Positions 1 through 10,555 are shown, numbered from the stretch's first letter. The stretch: DNA of 28,970 nt from Fragilariopsis cylindrus CCMP1102 (GCA_900095095.1 FMBT01000649.1:1-28970); one strand, 5' to 3'. Made by a program: numbers and translations. The notes: generated by a model not told the origin, from the letters alone.

Positions 1-1316
1 CATCACCAGACAACGATGATGATGATGATGAACAACAGTCACCAACAACAAGACAACAAACGACCATGGTATTATACCTCTCGACGACGGAATTTTGAAA
101 GATCTTTACTCTCACAAGTACAATGGATATGGCGTCATCAAGAATACTTACATGAAATACAAAGACGTACGGATGGATTACCACCACCCCAATTAAAATT
201 AAAAACGAAACGTTTTTGTATGACGACAACCACATCCGGATCAAGAGGTATTGGTTTTGGTACATCATCAATACCAGTACCAACAACATTAGAAGACACG
301 GTAGATATACGAATGCGAATACGAATACGAATGATGATACTCTACTACTCCTACTACTACCTCAACAACACCACCAATGATACTACGCTACGTCAACGAT
401 GACGTCGACGGAATCATCTGCGACCGCATCCGCTACTATTACTGCTACTACCATCAACAAGAACAACGAAGACGACAACTGCGACGATACTACTACTCCT
501 AACGAGGATGGCGATGATGATGATGATGATAATGAGCAACAAGAATTTGTTTACACTTGATTTAGGAATAAAGGCACAAGATGGAGATGATCCTCAAGAT
601 GATGACAGCGATGACGATGATGATGAAATGGATCGTACTAACAAGAGTTGTAGTCATCACGACGGCGACGATGTCGACGACGACCGAGCTGAGAATGACG
701 ACGACGACGACGAAGAACCAACATGTACAATATGTTTTTGTCCATTTGAAGAAGGTGATAAAATTGGTGATTTAATATGTAGACATGAATTTCATGTGGA
801 ATGTTTAAAAGGATGGGCACAAAGAAAGAATGCATGTCCGTTATGTAATGTTAGATTAGGACGTCCAGAACGTCCCAGTCCTATTACAAATGCTAGTACA
901 AGTACATCATTACAATCACCAACAATACAATCATCATTATCATTATCCTTAGCATCATCATTATCAACATCATTAGCATTGTCATCATTACGAGAACAAA
1001 CATCAAGAACTACTACTGCCAATAATAGTAATAATAATGATAGCAATAATATCGACAGTACAAGTAGTACACCTTCTAGTACTACTACTGCTACTACTGG
1101 TGGTGGAGGTGGTGGAGGATTAATGCAAAGAATAAGTGGTTTAGGAAGACGGAATGGTAGTAATAACAATAGCAGTAACAATAATAACGGGAATGCAGTA
1201 ATACTGGTGCTGGTACCGGTACTGGTGAAATACAAATGTCAAATCGTGTTGGTATTATTGCATCATTTAGTGCTGCTGATGATATAACTACTGCATATAG
1301 TAATCCTAGATAGTAG
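1..1316 (+). CDS. RING-H2 zinc-finger protein (probable E3 ubiquitin ligase), 5' partial, frame-broken
   Basis: The longest intact frame is 508-1287. It has an acidic Asp-rich stretch and then a complete RING-H2 finger at 724-846 with spacing C-x2-C-x14-C-x-H-x2-H-x2-C-x10-C-x2-C, the pattern that binds two zincs and recruits E2 enzymes. A Ser/Thr/Asn-rich tail follows. Coding-like sequence continues upstream to base 1: frame 1 over 16-300 has a Trp/Arg-rich stretch, and frame 0 over about 309-560 has Asn-Thr and Asp runs, with a TGA at 378-380. Near 1196 the frame changes again; adding one G turns the tail into a Gly-Thr repeat that ends at two TAGs (1311-1316). Coding-like sequence may run on to about 1455. 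I read this as one gene broken by small indels, or less likely a decaying copy. Substrates are unknown. The RING call is strong; the gene limits are not. Confidence 0.7.
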
Positions 1317-2110
1317 CACAATCATCGAAGTACAGTAGATCGCGGTAGTAGTAATAGTAATAACAATTATAGTACTACTAATGCATTGAGTATGGTGGTG
1401 GTGGTGGCGGTGGTGGTGTACCAATCTATAGTACAACATATCGGCAAGTTCAGTGACATGGCATTTGGTTATTGAATTTGGAGTATGATACAAATATCAT
1501 TGCATGGCATGGCATGGCGCGCATGTAATCTGTAAAACTAGCTTCAGTAAGCAAGCAACACACATGTCATTTACTGTACTGTATAGTTTTTCAAGAATTA
1601 ACAGCACCATGTACGGATTGACTGCAGGCAACGACTTCAACTATAGCCGTCTTCCGTTATCTCGTGGTGGTGCTCTTCCAGCATAGTTTAAAAATAGAAA
1701 TAAAAGAGTCGAACCCCCCCCCCCCCCCCCTAAAATGATAAATAAATAAAAAGATCTTATAAAACTTTCTTTTCCTTCTTCTTGATAGGTAGTTAAGTTA
1801 TACACATATTAGTTAGGTCATAACTTAATCATAACTTAACCGTTGTCAAAGCTTAATATATTTTGTCAATTTTTCACTTCCATTCCTATCTCCCAAGATT
1901 TTCATTTTTTTATCCTTTTTACCTGCAAATTAACGCGTGTTTTTTAAACGCGTAAATACCACGAAATACCATACACTAGTACTGGTACCACTTAGATGCG
2001 TTACACCCCTCACAGTATTACAGTATTCATTCAGAGTGATCCCTGTTCGCGACGACAGAGGATGATCGATCATATCCGTGCCTTCTCTGTTGCCATCTTT
2101 CTTTCCTCTC
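1317..2110. other. intergenic, low complexity; possible small terminal exon at 1609-1686 (+)
   Basis: Trinucleotide-rich sequence runs on to about 1455. At 1609-1686 there is a 25-codon frame with a good start context (CACCATG) that ends in TAG. It follows a plausible splice acceptor (ending TTAACAG), with a GTAAGC donor-like site near 1546, so it could be a last exon, but nothing proves it. A run of 17 C lies at 1714-1730. The rest is AT-rich without visible genes. Confidence 0.25.
1714..1730. repeat. poly-C homopolymer (17 C)
   Basis: Seventeen consecutive C are read directly. The true length is uncertain given the homopolymer errors inferred elsewhere in the window. Confidence 0.9.
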
Positions 2111-2298
2111 TTATTCCGTGTTAGCTCCTCTGTTCGATTTTTTTTCTGTTTGTTTCTCGTCGTGCGTGCCTTTCGTACTGATAAGTAAGGAAGTAGCAGT
2201 AGACGTACCGGTAGATGTCGTCGGTGGTGCTTGTGCTTGTGCTTGTCGGATGACGCTACTGACGTCGGTGACAACAACAGTTGTAGGAGTTGTAGTAC
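2111..2298 (-). pseudogene. possible coding remnant, Thr/Ser/Gln-rich
   Basis: On the minus strand an open frame of about 60 codons ends in TAA at 2111-2113. It encodes a Thr/Val/Ser-rich segment, an alternating Gln-Ala stretch and a charged Lys/Glu end, which resembles the low-complexity protein sequence of nearby genes. It has no ATG, and a TGA lies just upstream inside a TGT/GTT run. More coding-like minus-strand sequence lies up to about 2480 in other frames. It could be the broken 3' part of an unrecognised gene or chance coding of a trinucleotide repeat. No function can be given. Confidence 0.18.
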
Positions 2299-2763
2299 AT
2301 CAACAACAACAACAACAACAATATCGACGCTATCGTTTTCTCCCCTTTTTCCGTAGTAGTACCGTACTCATTTCAGTTATTGTTGCTTCTTGTAGTAATT
2401 GTTGTTGATGTTCTTGTCCTCCTCCTCTCTCGTCCTTTACTGTTGTTGTTGGTTATTAAGAGGATGCCTTTGATTCTTGAGTTTCCCATCATAATGTTGA
2501 ATAATCTAATTAATACTATTTCTCAGGAAAGAAATAGTAGTAACCGTCGTCGAAAACTCAAGGGACAACGATGATACTAGTAGTATTCGACAAATCGACG
2601 TCACGTCTAATTTAGGGATTTGTGTCCTTCACAATCGATTTATCACGTCACACTAATTACTAGTACGTCATATGGGAAAAAATTCCCTGAATCGATAGTC
2701 GCCCGGTCGCTTTGTTGGCTTATGCCTTCCCGCCGAGGTACCGGCAACCGGGGCCGTGCGGTG

Positions 2764-3873
2764 TCAGTGTCTTCTTGTAGAGCCGTACCCCCTGTCGCCC
2801 CCCGTGTTAAACTGCATCAGTTCCGTAAAGAAGCATTCCCGGGAGAATCCCAGCCATTCGACGGCCTTGTTCAGCACCGTCACGTTCTTGGTCCACTCGG
2901 AGCTGTCCAAAAAGATCGCTCGGTCGGGTCCCAGAATCTCCCTCGCGATGCGTTCCAGAATGACGTTCTCCCTCTTCAGCTTCCTGGCTTCGTCACTGTT
3001 ACCCAATTCGTCCGTTCCTTTTTTGTTCCATCCCTTCTGCTTCGACAGCACCTGGCTCTCGACGTCCGACCGGACATTCACGACGAATCGGGTGCACGGG
3101 AACATTTCGACAATGTAATTGACTAGCTTCGAGGCCTCTTCCACGGATCTCCTCCCTTCATTGAAGACACGTATCGTTTTAAAGCCAATGATCATCTCGC
3201 GTTCCTCCTTTCTTTTTTCTTCCATTGACGCTGGCGATAACGAGGGGTCGATCGGCAGAGGCGGAGTAATTGTTTCCACAATATTCTGGAAGGCGCACGC
3301 TAGTGACGACTTGGTCAACGAGTTTCTAAACCACGCGTCCACACTCACTCTCTCGGGATTCTTTTTGGTCAGCGTCTTGAGTGTCCCCTCGTAGAGGTCG
3401 TAGAGATGCCCCATCAGGTTGTTGTTCTCCCCGGACATTCGAACTCCCGGAAGGGTGTCGAGCATCCATGTCAGCGTTGTGCTAGCCAACCGACCGGTCG
3501 TAATTAGAATCAGGAACCTCCTGTCGCAGGGTTGGCATCCCACGCGATCATATTTTGACGGCGGGTACGAGTTCGCAACCGCCAATGGGCACCACGGACT
3601 GTTGTCGACATCGACAACTCCGGCGGGTTGCTGTTGTTATTGCTCTAAATCGGTGCAATCCCGGTCGTTCTCCTCAAAGAGGAAGGCTTCAAAGGTATTG
3701 CGAGTTCCGATGATGTTGTAGGCAAAGGAGGCGGCGACCAGGGCGATGAGCCAGATGACGAGTACCAACGACGATTGTTGTTTTCGTCGTTTGCAATTCT
3801 TGCGACAACAATCGTCGCCGCCGACGACGGTTGATGACGATTGTTGTCTTCGTTGGAATCGACCTACCTTCAT
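2764..3873 (-). CDS. sulfotransferase-like type II membrane protein with one in-frame TAA
   Basis: One frame of 370 codons starts at an ATG (3873) and ends in TGA, broken only by TAA at 3637-3639. Residues 1-35 are basic and Ser/Gln-rich, 36-56 form one membrane anchor, and a lumenal catalytic domain follows, the usual layout of Golgi sulfotransferases. Near residues 120-135 a strand leads into GRLASTTL, resembling the 5'-phosphosulfate loop of PAPS-dependent enzymes, followed by PGV and a GEN triplet. Near 262-275 the segment RFVVNVRSDVESQ resembles the 3'-phosphate-binding strand with its Arg and Ser. The stop sits in a Gln run (Glu-Gln-stop-Gln-Gln-Gln), so a single C-to-T change from CAA explains it. 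A frame starting after the stop would lose the anchor. The region is visibly richer in G+C than its neighbours. Acceptor substrate unknown. Confidence 0.68.
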
Positions 3874-4140
3874 TCCGATTCTTTTTTGTGACGAAGTGTG
3901 TATCAGGTATTTCTGTATCTATATCACTTTTTATTTCTTTACTTTAGTGTTATTAGTGGCTTTCAATGCGTTAGCCTACACTACTAAACAAAGAATTAGG
4001 TGCATCATTTTTTGAATTTTCGCGCCGGGGATCTATCGAAACCATTGAATAAATCTCCGCCTGGAACTAGTCATTAATATAAAAACTAAATCATGCACAA
4101 ATGTTACTAGTATTTGTTAGTGTAGTATATAATAACAACT

Positions 4141-4345
4141 TTAGCATCAACTATATACACCTAAAAAGTCAGTTTTTTGGAAAAATTAAGTGTGAAGTTT
4201 ACAATTGACCTATTGGTTGGAGCATTGTTATATTCCTTAGTCTTGTAAGCCTACTGGTATCTCACAATGTAGGCTCACACACTACACAGCACACATTTTA
4301 GGGATTTAAAATAAATGTATGTGTACACACAGCAAAATGTCTCAT
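4141..4345 (-). repeat. end domain, left copy (inverted relative to 28770-28970)
   Basis: The reverse complement of 28770-28970 aligns along this stretch with few changes. Shared blocks include CAATTGACCTATTGG, GTTATATTCCTTAGTCTTG, TAAGCCTACTGGTATCTCAC and TGTATGTGTACACACA. The right copy runs off the window, so its outer border is unknown. A satellite array starts at the inner side of both copies. Confidence 0.88.
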
Positions 4346-4780
4346 TTGAAAGTGTTGCAGAGGACAACACCTTCTGAGTTGGGTGCACTAGCATTCTCAT
4401 AGTATACTAGAACATTGCAGTTGCCTCCTACCACTTTTTTGTTCCTGTGGTTGTTGAATAAATTACAATCCACTGTTGTGGAAGGAAGGCACACAAACAA
4501 CAAGCTTTTTGACCAGAAATGAACAACAATATATCTTATTTGAAAGTGTTGCAGAGGACAATACCTTCTGAGTTGGGTACACTAGCATTCATATAGTATA
4601 TTAGAACATTGCAGTTGCCTCCTACCACCTTTTTGTTCTTGTGGTTGTTGAATAAATTACAATCCACTGTTGTGGAAGGCACACAAACAACAAGCTTTTT
4701 GACCAGAAATGAACAACAATATATCTTATTTGAAAGTGTTGCAGAGGACAACATCTTCTGGGTCAGGTGCACTAGCATCC
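4339..4780 (-). repeat. ~190-bp satellite, left array (about 2.3 copies, inverted)
   Basis: The block starting TTTGAAAGTGTTGCAGAGGA recurs at about 4345, 4539 and 4729, a spacing of 190-194 bp. Each unit carries CAGTTGCCTCCTACCAC, a TGTGGTTGTTGAATAAATT block and GACCAGAAATGAACAACAAT. The reverse complements of these blocks make up the right array at 26930-28790. Short open frames in the units are by-products. Confidence 0.88.
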
Positions 4781-4812
4781 ATTGTTTCTATACCTAAAGG
4801 TCCCCATAATAT

Positions 4813-5031
4813 TTTATGTTTGGTTGTCCAGCTACAGTAGTCACAACCCTAAAAAACATATCAGGTAATTTACAGTGGGTATTTCATAAACTATTAGTGT
4901 TGCACTTGTTCTGGATACATCCACCTCATGTTGAAAATGAAAGGTGAAAGGTATAAACTGTGACTGAATTCAGTGTTTTAGGTTTGGTTGTTCAGCTGCA
5001 GTAGTCACGACCCTAAAAAATATAACAAGTA
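4813..5031 (+). repeat. two direct copies of a ~55-bp block
   Basis: TTTGGTTGTCCAGCTACAGT with AGTCACAACCCTAAAAAACA (about 4813-4868) recurs with a few substitutions at about 4976-5031, roughly 163 bp later. No coding content is visible. Confidence 0.75.
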
Positions 5032-5581
5032 AAATATCTCATTATAAAAACCAATCAAGGACCATACTTAAAATAGTCACTGTTGGCTGAAAAATGCTCC
5101 CACAGAAATTTTGACAGATATTTCCACACCAATACTCATAAAATAAACTAGCTAGCCTAAAGCCGCAACTATTAGGGCCTCTGGTTCACATGCTACACGT
5201 CGTGTAAATTGTTTTTAGTGGATTTTAGCTAAAATAGGGTACAAATTGGTTTTAGGTCCTTGACATAGAAAGTAAACACCTGTTCACCAATGTTGTCCTG
5301 CAGATATGTAAAGATTAAACATATGATGGGCTGCATGCCTTTTTTTCCCAAAAAAAAGTGTTGATCAAATATAATGGCCGCAACAAATTAACTAGTAACA
5401 TTGTGTGTTAAAGGCTAGTCATTGTACAGGAATGTGTGCATGAACTGAAAGAGCGCCTACAACATATTTTGGAACCATTATTTGTTACACACATATTAAG
5501 GTAGAGGAACTCTCCCTGACAAAAAAGAATCATTCGCTTGGAAGTTCTACCCTGCTTTGTGTCCTGAACAAGATATCTCAT

Positions 5582-5645
5582 AAAAAGCTTATGTGTGCTG
5601 TGTGTGAGTCTACATTGTGAGATACCAGAAGGCTTACAAAATAGA
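5582..5645 (+). repeat. third partial copy of the end domain
   Basis: The block GTGTGCTGTGTGTGAGTCTA, continuing CATTGTGAGATACCAGAAGG, matches the right end domain in the same orientation and is therefore inverted relative to 4141-4345. With that copy it could mark a short element of about 1.5 kb, but the match is only about 60 bp. Confidence 0.65.
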
Positions 5646-5822
5646 AATACTATACAAGACTTAGAGTAAATAATACTGCACACCAGAAGCTCATTCCAAA
5701 AAAAAAAGAAGGAAGGGATGTGATTGAAAATTGGCTGGTGTCAAACATTGTTGATGTTCAAACAAAGGAATGATGGGAACTCTATTTGATGAAAAGTGCT
5801 GAGTACGTAAATAAGGATGGAT

Positions 5823-6806
5823 GGCGTGTTCCGGCTCAAGGCTGCCTTTTGAGGGACACGCGGCTCAACTGCGCGATAGCTCGCGACGACAGAAAATTCT
5901 TCAAAATTATTAAGAGTTGAAATGGAAAATTATTCACATGATCATAACAATGGGGTGTATTGAATCGAACCTCCATGGATATCGATCTATTTAACATACG
6001 CTTATAAGACAAAATATAGATAATTGTACTGTTAAGAGAGGAAAAAAGTTTGGGTGTGATTTGGTCATCTGGGGAAAATTCTATAGAGTCGTATATGACT
6101 GGAAGGCATATTTCGAATCGCCAGGAAGAGGTGCATAAGAGAGGAAAATTAAAAATCAACGAATGGATTGATAGATAAAGTACTAATACAGAAGTCTCTA
6201 TTAGTGTTATATTAGTTAATGCGATAATTTTCATTCTTATTGTTACATTAAGAGAGGACACATTATCAACGGGTACGTAGGACGTGTTTTTTCGGAAAAT
6301 CCGATCATGTGTTCTTTTACTAAGAGAGAGCTCAAGTACTTAAAAATGGATCCAATATTACCCAGATTTTTCGTCATTGTTAAGAGAACAAGCATCTGTA
6401 TTTCGTCTCATAAGCTTTTGTTAAATAGACTGATATCCATGGAGGTTCGATTCAATACATTCCCATTTTCATGTTGATACAAAGGAATTTTCCACTTATT
6501 ACTGCATAGGTGCGCGATAAATAATAATTTTTAACTTTGATACCGTACACCATATGGGGGAAATTCTCCTTAAATAAGTACCAGGGCTCTGGCTACACTA
6601 CCTAGACCTAGTGATAATTTGGAATGTGTAGAATGCCTATGGATAGGTACTGGAGAAGGTTTGAGGAGCTACCATACAGTTAAAAATCCCCCCGATTGAT
6701 GGTACTTCACTGCATAGCGCGTGTTAACCAATCCCGTGTGGCAGGCGTCTGTCCGCAGATTGTCCTTTATTAGCCATATTCGCGCAGCATTGAGCCGGAA
6801 CACGCC
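5823..6806. mobile_element. MITE-like non-autonomous DNA element, 984 bp
   Basis: The left end GGCGTGTTCCGGCTCAAGGC (5823 on) and right end ...GAGCCGGAACACGCC (to 6806) are inverted repeats over about 23 bp with one mismatch. Both ends are followed by the same 4 bp, GGAT (5819-5822 and 6807-6810), a plausible target-site duplication. Inside, about 5925-6030 and 6385-6495 form a second inverted repeat around a CTCCATGGATATCGATC core. There is no transposase; a 141-codon frame on the minus strand starts at GTG inside the repeat and is not credible. The superfamily cannot be named from these ends. Confidence 0.7.
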
Positions 6807-7854
6807 GGATGAAGAATGTATCCATAGCAAGAAGAGGTGGAAATTTTACTTATCAAGAAGTAATTGCATATTCCCCATAGTCTATTTGTACAGGGATCAC
6901 GTGACTTAGTGGTTAGAAAGCACAAGCGGAAAGCGCACAACAATATTAAGTTGCACGTTGGTGCTGTGCGCACACAAGACAGACTAGAATAGTATCCAGT
7001 CATGACTGGTTCCAATTTAATGTTACCACATTGCTTTCGTCCCACAGCCAAAAAAAATTGAGCTTTATTTAGTGTGTAGCTAGCAGTATGCAAGAATAGT
7101 GTATATTATATGATCTTTGTATATATGTTCTGAAATGTGTGGCATGCCAAAACCTAGCTACTAGTATCATAGACTGCCCATTACAATTTTGTTGCATGGA
7201 ATTTTCACACAGCAAACAACTAAACTTTACTGTTTTGTAGGTTGCTATATACCCATATTATCTTAGACATTTGCTGCTAGGGTACTGCAGGCAAGAAGAA
7301 GAAGAAGAAGAAGAAGAAGAAGAAGAATGAAGAGTGTTATGATGCAGTGTGCAAAAACCTAGCTACTAGCAGCAGCAGCAATCTACTAGATATGCACCCA
7401 AAGGAAAGCGTTGCAGTAGCTTTTTCAGCACTGCATGCATGAAGAGTTTAAAATCCTAGCACTACTGCTAGCAAATAAAAATGCCAGACTGTAACAACTG
7501 AATTTAACAGTACATATACAGTGAATACACCTATCTGAAACATTTGATGTTCCAGCACTGTGTGCAAAGTTTACTAGCTTATAATACCATCTAGGTTAGA
7601 GAGAAGGGCTCCCTTGGCAATCATACAGTACCAGTCAAGGAATCAACGTAACGCCCAGTGTTTTCATCTATCTCCTCATAAACTGTTATGAAAATTGGTC
7701 CCAATTTTAAAAGTACTTCAACTCTTCTATTATACAATACAAAATGAGACATGTACATGGTCATATTTTTACCAAAAAAAACAGGTACAACATACCTGTT
7801 ATGAATGGGTCATCTTTTAATGCACATGTAAATACCAGTAAAAATTATCGTATT
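6807..7854. other. non-coding, repeat-rich; (AAG)n at 7293-7327
   Basis: No credible gene is seen. Short shared motifs such as AACCTAGCTACTAG occur at about 7150 and 7360. A pure AAG microsatellite of about 12 units lies at 7293-7327. Open frames here are short and in repeat sequence. Confidence 0.6.
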
Positions 7855-8165
7855 AACTAATAGGAGCATTAATAGAGACATCTGTACTACTATTTGTTTA
7901 TAGCTCATACACTCTACTATTTAATCCTCCTCTCTTATGCACCTCTTCCTGGCAATTCGAAATCTGCCTGCCATCCCTATCCATCCTCGTAGAATTCCCC
8001 CCAAATAACCAAATCACAGCAAAACGTTTGTCTCTATTAAGCATATATATCTATATTTTGTCTCATACGTTAATATTGAACAGATCGATATCCATGGAAG
8101 TTTGAATCATTACATTCCCATTGTCATGATATGATGGATAGTTTTCCATTCAATTATTGTAACTA
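7855..8165 (+). repeat. diverged inverted copy of the MITE inner arm
   Basis: The reverse complement of about 5930-6230 aligns along this stretch with scattered substitutions and small gaps. Shared blocks include TCTTATGCACCTCTTCCTGG, an AATTCGAAATCTGCC-like block and GATATCCATGGAAGTTTGAA. The outer 23-bp ends of the 5823-6806 element are not seen nearby, so this is a fragment or a different member of the family. Confidence 0.75.
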
Positions 8166-8954
8166 ATTTCCTACAGTGTGAATCAGAACTCGCCTTGATT
8201 AAATTACTGTACAGGTACATCCATGACCCAGACATTGAAGCAGTGGTTCCAGCACAGCAGGCTGGGCAAGAAGAGTGCATTTGACAAAATCCTACCTAAA
8301 CTAGCAGAATGCATTTTGTGACAATTGTTTGGCTGGGATTCTCAATTTAAAATTGGATAGCTCAAAGGTGATACATATAGTGATATATAAGAGAGTTGCA
8401 ATAACACATGCTGTTAGAGTGCTACTAACTAGTCATGAATATTTGCCATCATGGTAATGGTATGACTAATGGCGATGAAGCTGTAATAGATTCTCTTCAC
8501 ACCCCAACACTCATTTTTCAATGTTGGCCTCAGCAAACTGAACAGTAAATTAATGTACTACACAGTAAAGTTTGTATACTCTCACACAGGGGCTTAGTAT
8601 TTCTGCAGTGTGTGTATGTGCAGTGTGTGTGTGTGTGTGTATGGGGGGGGGGGGGGTAACTTTAGATGTGTGTGCAGCAACAGAGGTATGATGTATAAGC
8701 CACATTACCATGCTGCACCACACAAACTGCACACACTACACACACCACAAAAAGGGAAACCTTTGCATTGGAAATAGTATGTATCTTCATCATCTCATTT
8801 GTGTGACAATGATGAGTCCTCTCCCACCATGTGGTGATCACAAGAAAGCATGCATACATTTTACTAGCCAACCTTTTTGTGTGGTACAATGCAACCATCC
8901 GCACTGCATTATTGTTAGTTAGATATTAATTAGAATGGTTATCTGTCATTTCAG
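8166..8954. other. non-coding, microsatellites
   Basis: No gene is supported. A TG run (about 8616-8640) leads into 14 consecutive G at 8643-8656. The remaining sequence is AT-rich and anonymous. Confidence 0.6.
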
Positions 8955-9079
8955 ACGAAGAGGAAGGGCCACTTTTCCCTCACAGCATGATTGATTTGGA
9001 TGGAAGAGTTGATGTGAATGATATGCAACGAAGCAGCCAATGCTCTCTGCATGCAAGGAATTTCAATTACAGTACATAA
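8955..9079 (+). other. possible orphan terminal exon
   Basis: Directly after a splice-acceptor-like ATCTGTCATTTCAG, a frame of about 41 codons ends in TAA at 9077-9079. It begins with Glu residues and Gly-Pro-Leu-Phe-Pro, then an Asp/Asn-rich stretch and an Arg/Ser/Cys end. Codon choice is protein-like. No donor or upstream exon could be assigned, and it may belong with the gene that starts near 9187. Confidence 0.22.
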
Positions 9080-9186
9080 TATATTCACTGCTTACATTGT
9101 TTCGTTGTTAGACTGATTGATTCAATTATTACATACTAGTAATAGATTGATTGATTCATTACTAGTAGATTTATTATTTGATTCAA

Positions 9187-9593
9187 ATGATTGATTCATT
9201 CAATTCGTCCACAAGAGAGCATCGCAGTAGGAAGTACAAACTTGAAGCAGAATGAATGAATCAAATTGGGCCCTAAAGAATCGCCGTGGTCTGTATGCAC
9301 ACCCGTCTTGGTGTGAAAAAGCAGCAAGAACCGATGATCTTCAGAAAGAAAAGAAAGCAAAAAGATCGTGCAACAGATGCCGCAGGTAGTGAAACAAAAT
9401 CAGTCGTGGGTTGCCTGGTAGATTTCCTACTAACTTCTACTACGATGATCATCAGGCCCAAAGGAATCGCCGTCAACTTACATACCTACAACATCATTTT
9501 TTTGGACTTTGGGTATTCGACAAAAAAATCTTATTTTGTTGTGATGAATCAGCTAAAGACGAGAAAATCTCACATCACATTCCATCAATGTAA
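9187..9593 (+). CDS. unrecognised basic protein, ~135 codons, frame-broken
   Basis: A coding-like path starts at ATG 9187 and reaches about 9250. Adding one A there joins the frame that starts at ATG 9252, which holds Trp-Ala-Leu-Lys-Asn-Arg-Arg, a Trp-Cys pair, a Lys-rich stretch and a C-x2-C pair (SCNRCRR). That frame meets TAG-TGA at 9387-9392. The SAME frame then continues with PGRFPTNFYYDDHQAQRNRR, an aromatic His-rich stretch, a Cys-Cys pair and a stop at 9591-9593. Frame agreement on both sides of the stops argues for one protein. A naive ATG frame from 9295 reads the wrong phase in the second half. Family not recognised; the CxxC pair with the Arg-rich stretches could mean nucleic-acid binding, but that is only a guess. 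Confidence 0.4.
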
Positions 9594-9663
9594 CAAGTAG
9601 CTCACAATTCATTTTACACAAAGCAAATAAAACCCCACGTACAAAATATATATCTCAGCCACA

Positions 9664-10143
9664 ATGATCGCTTTACTTTTAACATTATCTGCACTTCTTA
9701 CTGTTTCAACAGAAGCTCGTCTTGGTCAAGATGCAGATGGAGCAGACGATTATGAACTTGATCGATTATTGAAATCTGTTGCAGATTGTTTCCGTGAAGA
9801 TGAAACTGGTGCTTTACATTGGTGGACATGGCCATTTATTATTATCGTAATTGTTTTCTTTGCTGCTGTTGGTGGTGGTGTGTACTGTTATTGTGCATGG
9901 AAGAAGAAGAGAAATATGAATAACAACAACGACAACAGTCGTGATATTGAAAAGGAACAGGAAGATACAAAGAAATCAATCGATAGTGACGAAAGTGAAG
10001 AACCAAAAAAGCCAAAAAAGAAGAAATCATCAACTAGAAGTGTCGTTGAAGAAAGTGATGTTGTTGATGCTGAAGACAAGCCAAAAAAGAAGAAGAAAAA
10101 GTCAAAGAAATCGAAATCAACCAGAAGTGTTGAAGAAGAATAA
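9664..10143 (+). CDS. small type I membrane protein with Lys/Ser-rich cytosolic tail
   Basis: This intact 159-codon frame has a good start context (CACAATG) and ends in TAA. Residues 1-18 form a signal peptide. A short acidic lumenal part (19-52) has one Cys. DETGALHWWTW (46-56) leads into one membrane span (about 56-79) ending in a Cys/Tyr/Trp cluster, and KKKR marks the cytosolic side. The 80-residue tail is Lys-, Ser- and Glu-rich and ends in a duplicated module, Lys run then S-T-R-S-V-(V)-E-E. The juxtamembrane motif is shared with the protein at 18146-18652. This layout resembles the silica-deposition-vesicle membrane (SAP-type) proteins described in diatoms, but I cannot verify homology. 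Confident as a gene; function open. Confidence 0.8.
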   Translation: MIALLLTLSALLTVSTEARLGQDADGADDYELDRLLKSVADCFREDETGALHWWTWPFIIIVIVFFAAVGGGVYCYCAWKKKRNMNNNNDNSRDIEKEQEDTKKSIDSDESEEPKKPKKKKSSTRSVVEESDVVDAEDKPKKKKKKSKKSKSTRSVEEE

Positions 10144-10555
10144 ATTTCATCATCATCATTATCATCATCATACACACACACACACAACGAATGACGATGA
10201 CGACTACGACACACGCCATTTGAAAGACATGCCTTCCCTATGCGAACGACAACGACGAGAATGCACGACTTGTCGTCGTCTTTCGCGTCGCATCGCTGAC
10301 TGTAACTTGTAAATAATCACAATAATATAGATAACAAGAACAATAATATAATATTCATTTTACTATATATGTAAATCAAATCAACTCAACTCAAATCAAA
10401 TCAAATCAAATACGCTGCAGTCATAATGTACGTAACTTTCCTTTTTCTATAACATTATACTCCATACTGCATTCTATCTCCTCCAAGAAGTTAGAAGTAT
10501 AATTATCATTTTTATCTTTGTCGATTACGGAATTACAACAGACAAATGATTCTCA
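10144..10555. other. 3' region with ATC, CA and AAATC repeats
   Basis: The 3' side of the 9664-10143 gene carries an ATC run, a CA run and, at about 10373-10411, a repeat of AAATC/AACTC pentamers. No independent gene is supported. Confidence 0.55.

Noticed and set aside
5836-6261. 141-codon minus-strand open frame
   Set aside because: Starts at GTG, lies inside the inverted repeats of the MITE, and the related copy at 7855-8165 has stops in its upstream part.
6430-6470. tRNA-like GGTTCGATTCA (B-box) suggesting a tRNA gene or SINE
   Set aside because: No acceptor stem, anticodon arm or A-box at suitable spacing; the word belongs to the inverted repeat family.
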